From contig JAWKHJ010000012.1 in NCBI GenBank assembly GCA_041394905.1, positions 1 through 64,000 of the forward strand: a stretch of 64,000 nt of DNA, in the 5' to 3' direction. Position 1 is the first letter of the stretch; every line of letters starts with the position of its first letter. Under the pieces are notes generated by a model, which did not search any database, was not told the origin of the DNA, and saw nothing but the letters and a program-made list of their open reading frames with translations. Positions 53,024-61,268 of the stretch are shown here, piece after piece. The stretch is from RI-231 sp041394905. Lineage in GTDB: Bacteria; Acidobacteriota; Terriglobia; Bryobacterales; UBA6623. Made by a program: the position numbers and the translations under genes.

Positions 53024-54102
53024 GCTCGCCGGGCCCGCTGCTGACCGACGACGAAGCGCGCGCGACGCTCGCGGCGGCGAAGATGCGCTGCGCGGGCTGT
53101 GGCGGCAAGATCGGGGCCGGACCGCTCGAGCGAGCGCTGGCGAAGATCGAGCCGCTTGAGCGCGAGGGCGTGGTGGTGGGTCTACGCGGCGCCGATGATG
53201 CGGCGGCCATCACCGTACCCTGCGGCAAGGTCGCGGTGCAATCGGTCGATTTCTTTCGTGCTTTTTGTGACGACCCCTACCTGTTTGGGCGCATCACCGC
53301 CAACCACGCTCTGGGCGACATTTTTGCCAAAGGCGCCGAGGCTCACAGTGCGCTGGCGATTGCTGTTGCGCCTTACGCTCGCGAATCGAAGGTCGAGGAG
53401 GCGCTCCACCACATGCTCTACGGTGCGAACGAGGCCTTGCGTGAGGCGGGTGCGGCGCTGGTGGGCGGCCACTCGAGCGAAGGCGCGGACTTGTCGCTGG
53501 GCCTGAGCGTGACGGGAATCGCGGATCCCAACCGGCTGATGCGCAAGGGCGGGGCGCGGCCGGGCGATACGCTCGTGCTGACAAAACCGATCGGCGTGGG
53601 GGCGCTGTTCGCCGCCGACATGATGGGGCAGGCGACTGGACGTTGGATTACCAGCGCAATGGAGTCGATGTGCCGGTCGAATGCGGCCGCGGCGCAGGTT
53701 TTCTTAGCGCACGGGGCGACCGCCTGCACGGATGTGACGGGGTTTGGCCTCGCGGGTCACTTGGCGGAGATGCTTGGCGCCTCCAACGCCGCGGCAGAGA
53801 TTGAGCTCGGCGCGATCCCCTTGCTCGACGGTGCGGTGGAGGTAACTCTGGCCGGCCATCGCTCATCGCTCTATCCGCAGAACGTGCGGGTAGAGGCGCT
53901 GATCGAGGGCGGGCCGCACGGCGAGCCGGCCTATCCGCTGCTGTTCGATCCGCAAACGGCGGGCGGGCTGCTGGCGACGGTACCGCCGCACGCGCTCGAT
54001 GAGACGCTCGCGGCGCTCGAACGCGCCGGTTGCGAGCCGGCGGTGATTGGCCGGGTGACGCCCGCGAAGGATGGGGAAGCCCGGATTCGCGTGCAGTCGT
54101 AG
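53002..54102 (+). CDS. selD: selenide, water dikinase (selenophosphate synthetase), probably C-terminal half of a fusion
   Basis: Makes selenophosphate from selenide and ATP for selenocysteine or 2-selenouridine. 366 residues from ATG 53002. The active-site loop is KMRCAGCGGKIG, with cysteine where some organisms use selenocysteine, and the lysine conserved. GLRGADDAAAI and AVQSVDFFRAFCDDPYLFGR form the ATP-binding region, and CTDVTGFGLAGHLAEML and DPQTAGGLLA follow. The form CxGCGxK is the one found in oxidoreductase-SelD fusions. The frame is intact, unlike the part upstream. No selA, selB, selU or Sec tRNA is visible in the window. Confidence 0.93.
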   Translation: MQNMAEMSSPGPLLTDDEARATLAAAKMRCAGCGGKIGAGPLERALAKIEPLEREGVVVGLRGADDAAAITVPCGKVAVQSVDFFRAFCDDPYLFGRITANHALGDIFAKGAEAHSALAIAVAPYARESKVEEALHHMLYGANEALREAGAALVGGHSSEGADLSLGLSVTGIADPNRLMRKGGARPGDTLVLTKPIGVGALFAADMMGQATGRWITSAMESMCRSNAAAAQVFLAHGATACTDVTGFGLAGHLAEMLGASNAAAEIELGAIPLLDGAVEVTLAGHRSSLYPQNVRVEALIEGGPHGEPAYPLLFDPQTAGGLLATVPPHALDETLAALERAGCEPAVIGRVTPAKDGEARIRVQS

Positions 54103-54172
54103 GGCAAAAAACAGCGAAAATCTTGGGGTTGCGCAGCCGCTGAGGCGCCGCATACTGTCTCTAGCAAACGCA

Positions 54173-55085
54173 ATGGACTGGATTGCGAATATGCCTGGGC
54201 CCCAGTTCCTGGGGCTCTACGCCTCGCTCATTGCAGTCGCGCTGGCCGGCGCTTACTTTGCGATGCGCGCCTCCCCCCAAGGCGACGGGCTTCAGCCTGT
54301 TGTGCCGAGCTCGCCGGATCCATACGAGATGGCCTACCTGCGGGGCGGCGAGATGGAAGTCAGCAAACTGGCGCTGATCGAGCTTGCCCGCGGCGGCTAC
54401 ATCCAGGAGCGTGTGGGTACGGCGCTGCGCGGCGGCAAGGTGCTGCTTGGGCAGTCCGAGGGCGCCAGCCCCAGCCGCTTGAGCGCGCCGCTGCGTCAAA
54501 TCTTCGATCTCGTCGGCGGCGACGGCAAGTCGCCGGGCGAATTGATGCGTGAGAGCGGCTTTCGCGGTGCGGTTGGCCAAATTGTGGCGCGTTTCGAGCC
54601 GCGCGTCCAGCGCGAGGGTTTGCTGGTGCCGACCGGACGCAAGATGGCGGTCTTTCTCTACACCGCCATGCCGATCCTCTCGCTCGGCGGATATAAGCTG
54701 GCCGTGGCGCTGTCGAAGGGTCGCTACAACGTCGGCTTCTTGATCATCTTCACTCTGGTTGCGCTGATCGCGCTGAGAGCGATCACCAGCCAGAGGCTGA
54801 CCGCACGCGGCAAGAAGTACTTTTGGCAGACGCAGGAAGCCTATCGCGGCGAGACAGGCGAAGCGGTTCTGGACGCGACGCCCGGCAGACAGCTCCGCCA
54901 TGTTGCTGCATGTCGGGTTGTTCGGCGCCCCGATCCTGTTTGGGACCGCGAGCGCGGGCTATGCGACGATGCTGGGTCTCGACCCCAGCCGGCGCTACGG
55001 GTCGTCCGGTTGCGGATCGTCCTGCGGATCGAGCTGCAGCGGCGGCGGTTGTGGCGGAGGCTGCGGCGGTTGTGGCGGCGACTAG
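54173..55085 (+). CDS. TIGR04222-type membrane protein with Cys/Gly-rich C-terminal tail, one frameshift
   Basis: About 304 residues. A first membrane segment (residues 10-30, LGLYASLIAVALAGAYF) is followed by a cytoplasmic domain starting SPDPYEMAYLRGGEMEVSKL, the recognisable TIGR04222 opening. A pair of membrane segments lies near 160-205 (FLYTAMPILSLGGYKLAVAL; FLIIFTLVALIALR). After a one-base insertion near 54884 the chain continues DSSAMLLHVGLFGAPILFG. It ends in a tail of Gly, Ser and six cysteines spaced three to five apart, then GGD. The enzyme gene that follows overlaps its last bases. The tail is a candidate for post-translational modification by that enzyme. Confidence 0.8.
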
Positions 55086-55922
55086 CGGGCTGGCCGCGTT
55101 GCCCGCGCTCGGGGCCGGGCTAGGCTTTCGTGAACCATTCCGCGCTGGGATTTTTCGTCATCGCGAGCGCATCGCGGCGCTCGAGATCACCATCGAACAC
55201 TACCTGGACGCCGACGCAGCGAAGCGGGACGAGCTCGAGCTGCTGAGGTCGCATTTCCCGCTGATTCCGCACGGCCTAGAGCTGTCCCTCGGCTCGGCGG
55301 AGGGCATTGACGAGCGCAGGCTCGAACGCTACGCCCGGCTGATCGAACGCGTGTCGCCGCCCTGGTGGAGCGAGCACGTCGCCTTCACCGGGGCGGGCGG
55401 CGTCGAAATCGGACACCTTGCTCCGGTTCCCTTTACACCGGAATCCTTGGACGTGCTCTGCGCGAACATCGAGCAGACGCGCAAGGCGATCCCCTTGCCG
55501 CCGCTGATTCTCGAAAACATCACCTACACGCTCGACTGGGGCGGGCATGAGATGAGCGAAGGGAGTTTCTGGCTGCTTTGTGTCGCGAGACCGGCTGCGG
55601 CCTGCTGCTTGACGTGACGAATCTATGGCTCAACTCGCGGCGGCACGGCTACGACGCGCTGGCGTTCCTCGAAAGCCTGCCGCTCGACAGTGTCGTTCAG
55701 TTGCACTTCGTTGGCGTTGAGCAGCGTGGCGGTGAATGGATCGACTCGCACGGGCGGCGGACTTCGCCGGAGATCTGGGAGCTTTTCGAGGCAGTCGTCC
55801 AGCGCGCGCCGGTCAAGGCCGCGATCCTCGAACGCGACAAAGACCTGCCGCCTTTCGCTGACGTGCTTGACGAGATCGACATGGCGGCGAGGCTCGGGCG
55901 CGAGGCGGGGCGGTGGGATTAG
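55072..55922 (+). CDS. DUF692 family enzyme (multinuclear non-heme iron oxidative enzyme, MNIO), one frameshift
   Basis: TIM-barrel iron enzyme of the DUF692 family; characterised members (MbnB, TglH) modify cysteines of peptides. Read from GTG 55072, overlapping the TIGR04222 gene by 14 bases. Family landmarks: LGAGLGFREPFRAGIF, PHGLELSLGSAEGID, WWSEHVAFTG, LILENITYTLDW, LLLDVTNLWLNSRRHGYDA, VVQLHFVGVEQRGGEWIDSH and AILERDKDLPPF. Together these carry the usual His/Asp/Glu/Asn ligands. One G is missing near 55563 (GAAGGGAG for GAAGGGGAG); repair gives EFLAALCRETGCGLLLDV and 283 residues. The next gene overlaps it by 10 bases. Substrate is inferred from context only. Confidence 0.88.
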
Positions 55923-56447
55923 CCGGCATCCAGGCGGCCGTTGCGCGGTTGCTCGTCGATGCGACGTTGCGCGCGCGCTTCCTCGAAGACCCAGCGAGCG
56001 TGGCTTCGGAGCTGGGCGTCTCCGCGAGTGAGGCGGAGCAACTCGCGGGCGCCCAAGGGCTCGCGCCCTTTGCGGATACTTTGATCCGAAAACGGTTGGG
56101 CGCTGTGCGCCAGCTGCTGCCGCACAGTGCGGATGCGATCGGACAGCGGTTCAATCGCGCATTCCTGGATTACGCACGCATAGAGCCTTCGCGCGGGCCG
56201 CACCGCCACGAGCGAGATGCGCTGGCGCTTGCCTCCATACTGGCCGGAGCTCGACGGCCAAGCGCGCCGGGCGCTGGCGATCGAGACGGGCTGGCTGGAA
56301 GCTAAGACGGGACGCAGGCTCGTGGTGCGGCGGTTGCGGCCGGGTTTCGCGCTGTGGCTGCGGTTGCCCGGCGGGGTGCGGTTCTGGAGCATGGGTGCGC
56401 AGGGCGATTGGACAAGCCCGCCGCCGGCCGCGCGAGAATCGGAGTAA
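55913..56447 (+). CDS. small partner protein of the MNIO enzyme, one frameshift
   Basis: About 178 residues from GTG 55913, inside the end of the DUF692 gene. The N-terminal helical part (LAGIQAAVARLLVDATLRAR, then ASELGVSASEAEQLAG) and the basic RKRLGAVRQLLP resemble the helical partner proteins that sit beside DUF692 enzymes and present their substrates. After a shift near 56240 the frame continues LDGQARRALAIETGWLEAKT, with an Arg-rich beta end (RLVVRRLRPGFALWLRLPGG). It has no cysteines, so it is not itself a likely substrate. Function as substrate-recognition or scaffold subunit is an inference from position and shape. Confidence 0.65.
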
Positions 56448-56455
56448 GGCCTGCA

Positions 56456-57328
56456 ATGATGCATGAATCCGACCGCGTGCTTTTGTGCTGCGATCTAGAC
56501 CGAACACTATTGCCGAACGGACCGCAGGAGGAGTCTCCGGAGGCGCGGCCGCTGTTACGCTCCGTGGCGCTGCATCCAGAGCTGGCGCTTGCGTATGTTT
56601 CCGGCCGTAGCGCGGGGCTGATTCGTTCGGCGATGGAGGGGTATGACCTGCCCCGGCCGCAGTTCGCGGTGGGCGACGTCGGTACGACGATCTACCGCGT
56701 CTATCACGGCGAATGGGAGTCTGTCCATGCTTGGGAGGAGTCGCTCGAGCCCGACTGGGCCGGAGCGACGCGCGAAGATCTGGCGCATGAGCTCACGAGC
56801 TTGAGCCAGCTGCGCATGCAACCCGACTACGAGCTGGGCCGCTTCAAGCTGAGCTATTTCGTCGACTCGCAGGCTGACCTTGGCGCGCTGGGCGTCGAAG
56901 TGGAGCAGCGTCTGAGCGCGCTCGGTGTGCGCGTTGGGGTGATCACGAGCTATGACGAGTCTGGAGATGTTGGGTTGCTCGATGTCTTGCCGGCCGGTGC
57001 GAACAAACTGCACGCGCTGCGCTTCCTAATCGAAAACGAGGGCTTCCCGGTCGAACGAACAGTCTTTGCGGGCGACAGCGGCAACGACTTGGCTCCTCTT
57101 GCTTCTGAGATTCCGGCCGTGCTGGTGCGCAATGCGCGCGACGAGGTGCGCAACGAGGCGCTTCGTTTGGCGCGTGAAGCCGGTCACGAGGCCAAGTTGC
57201 ATCTGGCGCAGGGTGGGTTGCTGGGCTTGAACGGGAACTACTCCGCGGGTGCTCTGGAGGGGCTCGACCATTTCGTTCCAGAAGCGCGGGGGTGGCTCGA
57301 GGTCGCCCACTCCCGGCTGCGCGGATAG
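56456..57328 (+). CDS. HAD-superfamily sugar-phosphate phosphatase (sucrose-phosphate-phosphatase-like)
   Basis: A 290-residue Cof/S6PP-type HAD hydrolase. Motif I is CCDLDRTLLPNG (D-x-D-x-T form DLDRT) at residue 12, motif II is AYVSGRSAGLIRS near 47, the motif III lysine is in AGANKLHALRFL near 183, and motif IV is FAGDSGNDLAPL near 203. The cap region RPQFAVGDVGTTIYRVYHG resembles sucrose-6-phosphate and mannosyl-phosphate phosphatases that make compatible solutes. Two ATG codons in a row start it. It lies just after the MNIO unit and just before an MscS channel, which suggests a link to osmotic stress. No partner synthase is in view. Confidence 0.85.
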   Translation: MMHESDRVLLCCDLDRTLLPNGPQEESPEARPLLRSVALHPELALAYVSGRSAGLIRSAMEGYDLPRPQFAVGDVGTTIYRVYHGEWESVHAWEESLEPDWAGATREDLAHELTSLSQLRMQPDYELGRFKLSYFVDSQADLGALGVEVEQRLSALGVRVGVITSYDESGDVGLLDVLPAGANKLHALRFLIENEGFPVERTVFAGDSGNDLAPLASEIPAVLVRNARDEVRNEALRLAREAGHEAKLHLAQGGLLGLNGNYSAGALEGLDHFVPEARGWLEVAHSRLRG

Positions 57329-57361
57329 ACATTTTCGCTCGATCTGGCAGCATGAAAGCTT

Positions 57362-58372
57362 ATGGAATGGCTGCCTGAGCTTCCCTTCGACGTCAACAAG
57401 GTCGTCTCGAGCGAGGTGATCCTCAATGTCGGCGCGAGCTTCATCCGGATGATTTTCATCCTGTTGATTGCCCTCGTCGCGACTAAGATCATCGGGCGTG
57501 TCGTGCGCCTGTTCGGCGACCGTGTTCGCAAGAGACTCGAGCAAAACGGCGATGAGTCGCGGATCGAGCGTGAGAAGCGCGTCGAGACGCTCAGCCGGGT
57601 CCTGCGGCTGACGGTCAACATCACGATCTGGGCGGTGGCGTTCATGCTCGCCTTACGCGAGATCGGCTACGATGTGGGGCCGCTGATCGCCGGCGCCGGC
57701 GTGGTCGGTTTGGCCATCGGCTTTGGCGCCCAGAACCTGGTGCGAGACGTCATCACTGGGCTTTTTCTGCTGCTCGAGAATCAGGTCCGAGTGGGCGACG
57801 TGGCGGTGATCAACGGCCAAGGCGGTCTGGTCGAAGAGGTCAACCTGCGGACTATCGTGCTGCGCGACCTGGAAGGCACGGTCCATGTCTTCCCAAACGG
57901 CGTCATCACGGCGCTTGCGAATAAGACGCGCGGCTTCTCCTGCTATGTCTTCGACATCGGCGTGGCGTACAAGGAGGATACGGATCGGGTCGTCGCGTTG
58001 ATCCAAAAGGTCTCCGAAGAGCTCAAGGCCGATGCGGACTTCGGCTCGGACATGCTCGACAACATCGAGATTTTCGGCGTCGACAAATTCGCGGATTCGG
58101 CCGTGGTCATCAAGGGGCGCGTGCGCACCAAGGTTGGCGCGCAGTGGAAGATCGGTCGCGAGGCGAACCGGCGAATCAAGAAGATTTTTGACGCCGAGGG
58201 CGTGGAGATCCCGTTCCCGCACATGTCGCTCTACACCGGCGACGCGACCAAGCCGTTTCCTCTTGGGCTGGGCGAGGGCAGCGAGGAGCTGATTCGCAAG
58301 GTGGTGCGCGAGGAGCTCGAGCGCCATTCCGGCAAGGTCGTCGCCGATGGGCCCAGAGACGCGCCGGAGTAG
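57362..58372 (+). CDS. small-conductance mechanosensitive channel (MscS family)
   Basis: A 336-residue channel that releases solutes on hypo-osmotic shock. Three membrane helices lie at about residues 20-42, 80-100 and 103-130. The pore helix and following beta domain are in the typical order GAGVVGLAIGFGAQNLVRD, ITGLFLLLENQVRVGDVAVI and VHVFPNGVITALANKTRG. A C-terminal alpha/beta domain runs to about residue 290, followed by a charged tail. The gene is intact and begins 33 bases after the phosphatase gene. Confidence 0.94.
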   Translation: MEWLPELPFDVNKVVSSEVILNVGASFIRMIFILLIALVATKIIGRVVRLFGDRVRKRLEQNGDESRIEREKRVETLSRVLRLTVNITIWAVAFMLALREIGYDVGPLIAGAGVVGLAIGFGAQNLVRDVITGLFLLLENQVRVGDVAVINGQGGLVEEVNLRTIVLRDLEGTVHVFPNGVITALANKTRGFSCYVFDIGVAYKEDTDRVVALIQKVSEELKADADFGSDMLDNIEIFGVDKFADSAVVIKGRVRTKVGAQWKIGREANRRIKKIFDAEGVEIPFPHMSLYTGDATKPFPLGLGEGSEELIRKVVREELERHSGKVVADGPRDAPE

Positions 58373-58409
58373 CGGGCCCGCCAAGCGATATCATTGGACG
58401 ACAGCCACG

Positions 58410-58802
58410 ATGGCCGACTACACCGACGAACACGCCCAAGCCGGGATCGACGCCCCGCTGCCCTCCATCGAGACGTGGCCCAATCAGTTCAAGGGCTATC
58501 GCATCAAGATCGAGATTCCGGAGTTCACCTCCGTCTGTCCAAAGACCGGCCTGCCCGACTTCGGGACGCTCGTGATCGAGTACGAGCCGGACGAGCTTTG
58601 CGTCGAGCTCAAATCGTTGAAGATGTACACCTTGGCCTATCGCGATTTGGGCATCTTCTACGAGAACGTGGTCAACCGCATCCTGCAGGACTTGGCGGCT
58701 GCGACCAAGCCGGTCTGGATGTCGATTACGGGTCAATTCACGCCGCGCGGCGGGATTCGTTCAGAAGTGACGGCCGAATATAAAAGGTCCGTAAGGATCT
58801 GA
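58410..58802 (+). CDS. queF: NADPH-dependent 7-cyano-7-deazaguanine reductase QueF (unimodular)
   Basis: Reduces preQ0 to preQ1 in queuosine biosynthesis. 130 residues from ATG 58410, the short YkvM-type form. The catalytic cysteine is in EFTSVCPKTGLPDFG near residue 44, and the QueF motif ELKSLKMY near residue 67 is complete. The acidic and histidine-region residues of the tunnel fold follow. Other queuosine genes are not in the window. A hairpin follows the stop. Confidence 0.95.
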   Translation: MADYTDEHAQAGIDAPLPSIETWPNQFKGYRIKIEIPEFTSVCPKTGLPDFGTLVIEYEPDELCVELKSLKMYTLAYRDLGIFYENVVNRILQDLAAATKPVWMSITGQFTPRGGIRSEVTAEYKRSVRI

Positions 58803-58821
58803 GCGGCGGCGCCGATGAGAG

Positions 58822-58854
58822 AGGAGCAGGCGCACTACGCGCCGGGAGGCTCCT
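58822..58854 (+). other. hairpin between queF and the VWA gene
   Basis: GAGGAGC-A-GGCGC, loop ACTAC, GCGCC-GGGAG-GCTCCTC: two stacked stems with a purine-rich internal bulge. The bulge (GGGAG) is the only ribosome-binding site for ATG 58858. It could end queF transcripts or control translation of the VWA gene. Confidence 0.4.
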
Positions 58855-58857
58855 CGC

Positions 58858-60311
58858 ATGCAACGGACGCGTGACTCCAAGGGCGGTCAGACCGTCATTC
58901 TGATCGCCATGCTGTCCACATTTTTGTTTTCGCTCGCCGGTTTGGCGACGGACTTCGTGTGGGCTTACGTCATCAAGCAGCGGTTGACCTCCGCGGTGGA
59001 CGCGGCGTCCTTGTCGGCTGTGCGCGCACTAGGACGCGGATCGGCCAACATGGGCCGCGTGATTGGGATGGTTTTCGACGCAAACTTTCCTAGCGGGTTC
59101 ATGATGGCGCGGAACATCTCCTATGTCGGCCCGACGATCACGACGCCGTCGGCCGGCGTGCGCAGCGTGTGGTTGGAGGGCCGGGCCACCGCGCCCACGT
59201 TCTTCCTGCGCATCTGGGGTTCAACACGCTGCCGGTCAAGGCAAGTGCGACGGCGTCGCGCCGCGACGTGAATCTGATGATGGTTCTCGACCGTTCGGGC
59301 TCGTTGCACCCCAGCAACGCCGACGCTTGGGATGACGTACAGCAGGCAGCGACGTTTTTCATCGAGCAGTTCGACCAAAGCCGCGACCGGTTGGGCCTAG
59401 TGACGTTCGGAACGAGCGCGGCGGTCGACGTCGTCCTCAACACCAACTCGCGGTCGTCCATCGTCAGCGCCATCGCCAACCAGCAGGTCGCGCTTTCGGC
59501 GGCGACGAATTCTCCCGAGGGCCTTTGGCTCGCCTACGCCGAGCTCTTACGCGTCGCCGATCCGAACCCGCTCAACGTAATCATCTTCTTCACCGACGGT
59601 CAGCCTTCGGCCTACTCGGCATCCTTCCAGGTCCGCACCTCATCCGGCGGCAGCTCGACCACTCCCTATTGTTCGGGCTCGCCGCGCGAGGCGGTGATCG
59701 GCGCGCTGCAGAACGGGGCGGATTTCTATGAAATCACGGGCTTCTGGCAACGCTCGGCCACGACGCCTGTCACGCTCGGCTCCTACTATGGCTCGACTTA
59801 CGACCACTACATCGTCTCGGGTTGCAACAACAACTATTCGAGCTTCGACCCCTACGGCGCGGACGTCGAGCTGCTGTTTCTCTCCACGCAATGTTTGCCA
59901 ACGAGCTGGGTCGCCACCAAAGGGTCGGTTACGCGGACCTTCTCCATCTCGACCGGGCCGTACAGCGTAAATCAGTGCAGCTCGCTGCTCAAGTCGACCA
60001 GCACCACGTGGTCGTACCGCAACTATCGCGGCACGCAGGTCCACAACGCGTCGAAGAACCTGTCGGTCAACATCGCCACGGCGGCGCGCTCGGACGTCGC
60101 GCTCGGCGGCGCGAGGATCTACAGCATCGGGCTCGGCGGCTGGGGCTATCCGGCGGACGCGGACTTTCTCGAGCGTGTCTCGAACGACCTCGATTCGGTC
60201 TATTACGATCCGAATCAGCCGTCGGGCCTGTACGCCTACGCCCCGACGCCATCGCAGTTGCAGCAGGCGTTCAATCAGGTGGCGAGCGAGGTCTTTCGGC
60301 TGGTTCGTTAA
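58858..60311 (+). CDS. TadG/TadE-like membrane-anchored VWA domain protein, one frameshift
   Basis: About 484 residues. The N-terminus is TadG-like: GGQTVILIAMLSTFLFSLAG, then VDAASLSAVRALGRG, with one membrane helix at about 10-32 and the rest outside. A von Willebrand A domain follows, with the MIDAS motif LDRSGS near residue 145, TFGTSAAVDV and IIFFTDGQPS. It contains a long Ser/Thr/Tyr-rich insertion with five cysteines, and ARIYSIGLGGWGYPADADFL near the end. One lost G near 59217 separates the anchor from the VWA part; repair joins LRIWGFNTLPVKAS. Similar proteins are secreted or surface adhesin-like products. Function here is open. Confidence 0.8.
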
Positions 60312-60343
60312 CCGAGCGCCGCCGCGCCCGGCGAGGCTGCTGA

Positions 60344-60349
60344 TACAGT
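60344..60349 (+). promoter_or_regulatory. TACAGT -10-like hexamer before DUF58 gene
   Basis: TACAGT is six bases before GTG 60356; ATGAGG in the gap might double as a poor ribosome-binding site. Confidence 0.3.
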
Positions 60350-60355
60350 GATGAG

Positions 60356-61267
60356 GTGCATGCGCCGGATCCGCCGCTGAACCGGCAGACGCTCGAACGG
60401 CTCGAGCGTCTGGCCCTGCGCTGGCAACAATCGTTCCAAGGCTTGCTGGGCGGCCAAAACGTGTCGCGCTTCGCGGGCGTGGGACACGAGTTCCTCGACC
60501 ATCGCCAATTCCATCACGGCGATGATTTGCGTTCGGTCAATTGGCGCGCCTACCTGCGCCTGGAGCGGCTTTTTCTAAAGATGTTCCGCACCGAGCCGCG
60601 CACGCCGGTGCGGATTCTGCTCGACACGAGCGAATCGATGGCCTGCGGATATTCCGGCGAAGCTCCGGGCGAGGCGAAATTCACCTACGCTTGCCGGCTC
60701 GCCGCCGCGCTGACCTACGTCGGCCTGGTGCGGCTCGAGACTATCGTGCTGCATCCCTTCGGCGAAACGATGGCGGAGAGCTTTCGCGCGCAAGGCGGCC
60801 GGCATCGGTACGCGCGGGCGGCGCAGTTCATCCGAGGCCTCGAGACCGGCGGCCGCTCGGACTTCCACCGCGCCGTGCGCCAGTTTTGCTCCGGGGTGCT
60901 GTCACCTGGATTGGTTGTCGTGATGTCGGACTTCCTCGACGAGTCCGATTGCGCCGAGGCGCTGCAGCAGTTGGCCGATCAAGGCCACGAGCTGCATCTG
61001 GCGCAGATTGCGGGCCCCGATGACCGCATGCCGCCGTGGGAAGGCGAGCTCGAACTGCTCGATGCGGAAAGCGGCGAGCTGCGGCGCGTCCAGATGGACC
61101 GCGCCAGCGCGCTCGAGTACGCCGAGGCGTATGACGAGTACTGCCGCACGATCGAGCGCGCCGCGCTCAAGAACAATGGCCGCTACCTGCACTTGACCAC
61201 GGACGTTCCGCTCGAAGACGCGCTCTACGGCGCGGTGATGGCGAGCGGCGCGGTTTCTCTGCACTAG
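60356..61267 (+). CDS. DUF58 domain protein (MoxR-associated VWA-like)
   Basis: A 303-residue cytoplasmic protein. The DUF58 core begins FAGVGHEFLDHRQFHHGDDL, then VNWRAYLRLERLFLKMFR. A VWA-like fold with LLDTSESM (D-x-S-x-S MIDAS) starts near residue 88, and VVVMSDFLDESDCAEAL is near 190. Such genes normally stand beside a MoxR AAA-ATPase and BatA/BatB-type membrane proteins. The latter follow here, but no moxR is visible within the window. It starts at GTG 60356 and is followed one base later by the BatA-like gene. Confidence 0.9.
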   Translation: MHAPDPPLNRQTLERLERLALRWQQSFQGLLGGQNVSRFAGVGHEFLDHRQFHHGDDLRSVNWRAYLRLERLFLKMFRTEPRTPVRILLDTSESMACGYSGEAPGEAKFTYACRLAAALTYVGLVRLETIVLHPFGETMAESFRAQGGRHRYARAAQFIRGLETGGRSDFHRAVRQFCSGVLSPGLVVVMSDFLDESDCAEALQQLADQGHELHLAQIAGPDDRMPPWEGELELLDAESGELRRVQMDRASALEYAEAYDEYCRTIERAALKNNGRYLHLTTDVPLEDALYGAVMASGAVSLH

Positions 61268-61268
61268 G

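Noticed and set aside
48007..54102. 48-54 kb as a decaying genomic island
   Set aside because: Every broken gene keeps its motifs in order and overlaps its neighbours normally after single-base repair, and no mobile element or composition change is visible. Assembly error is simpler, though it is not proven.
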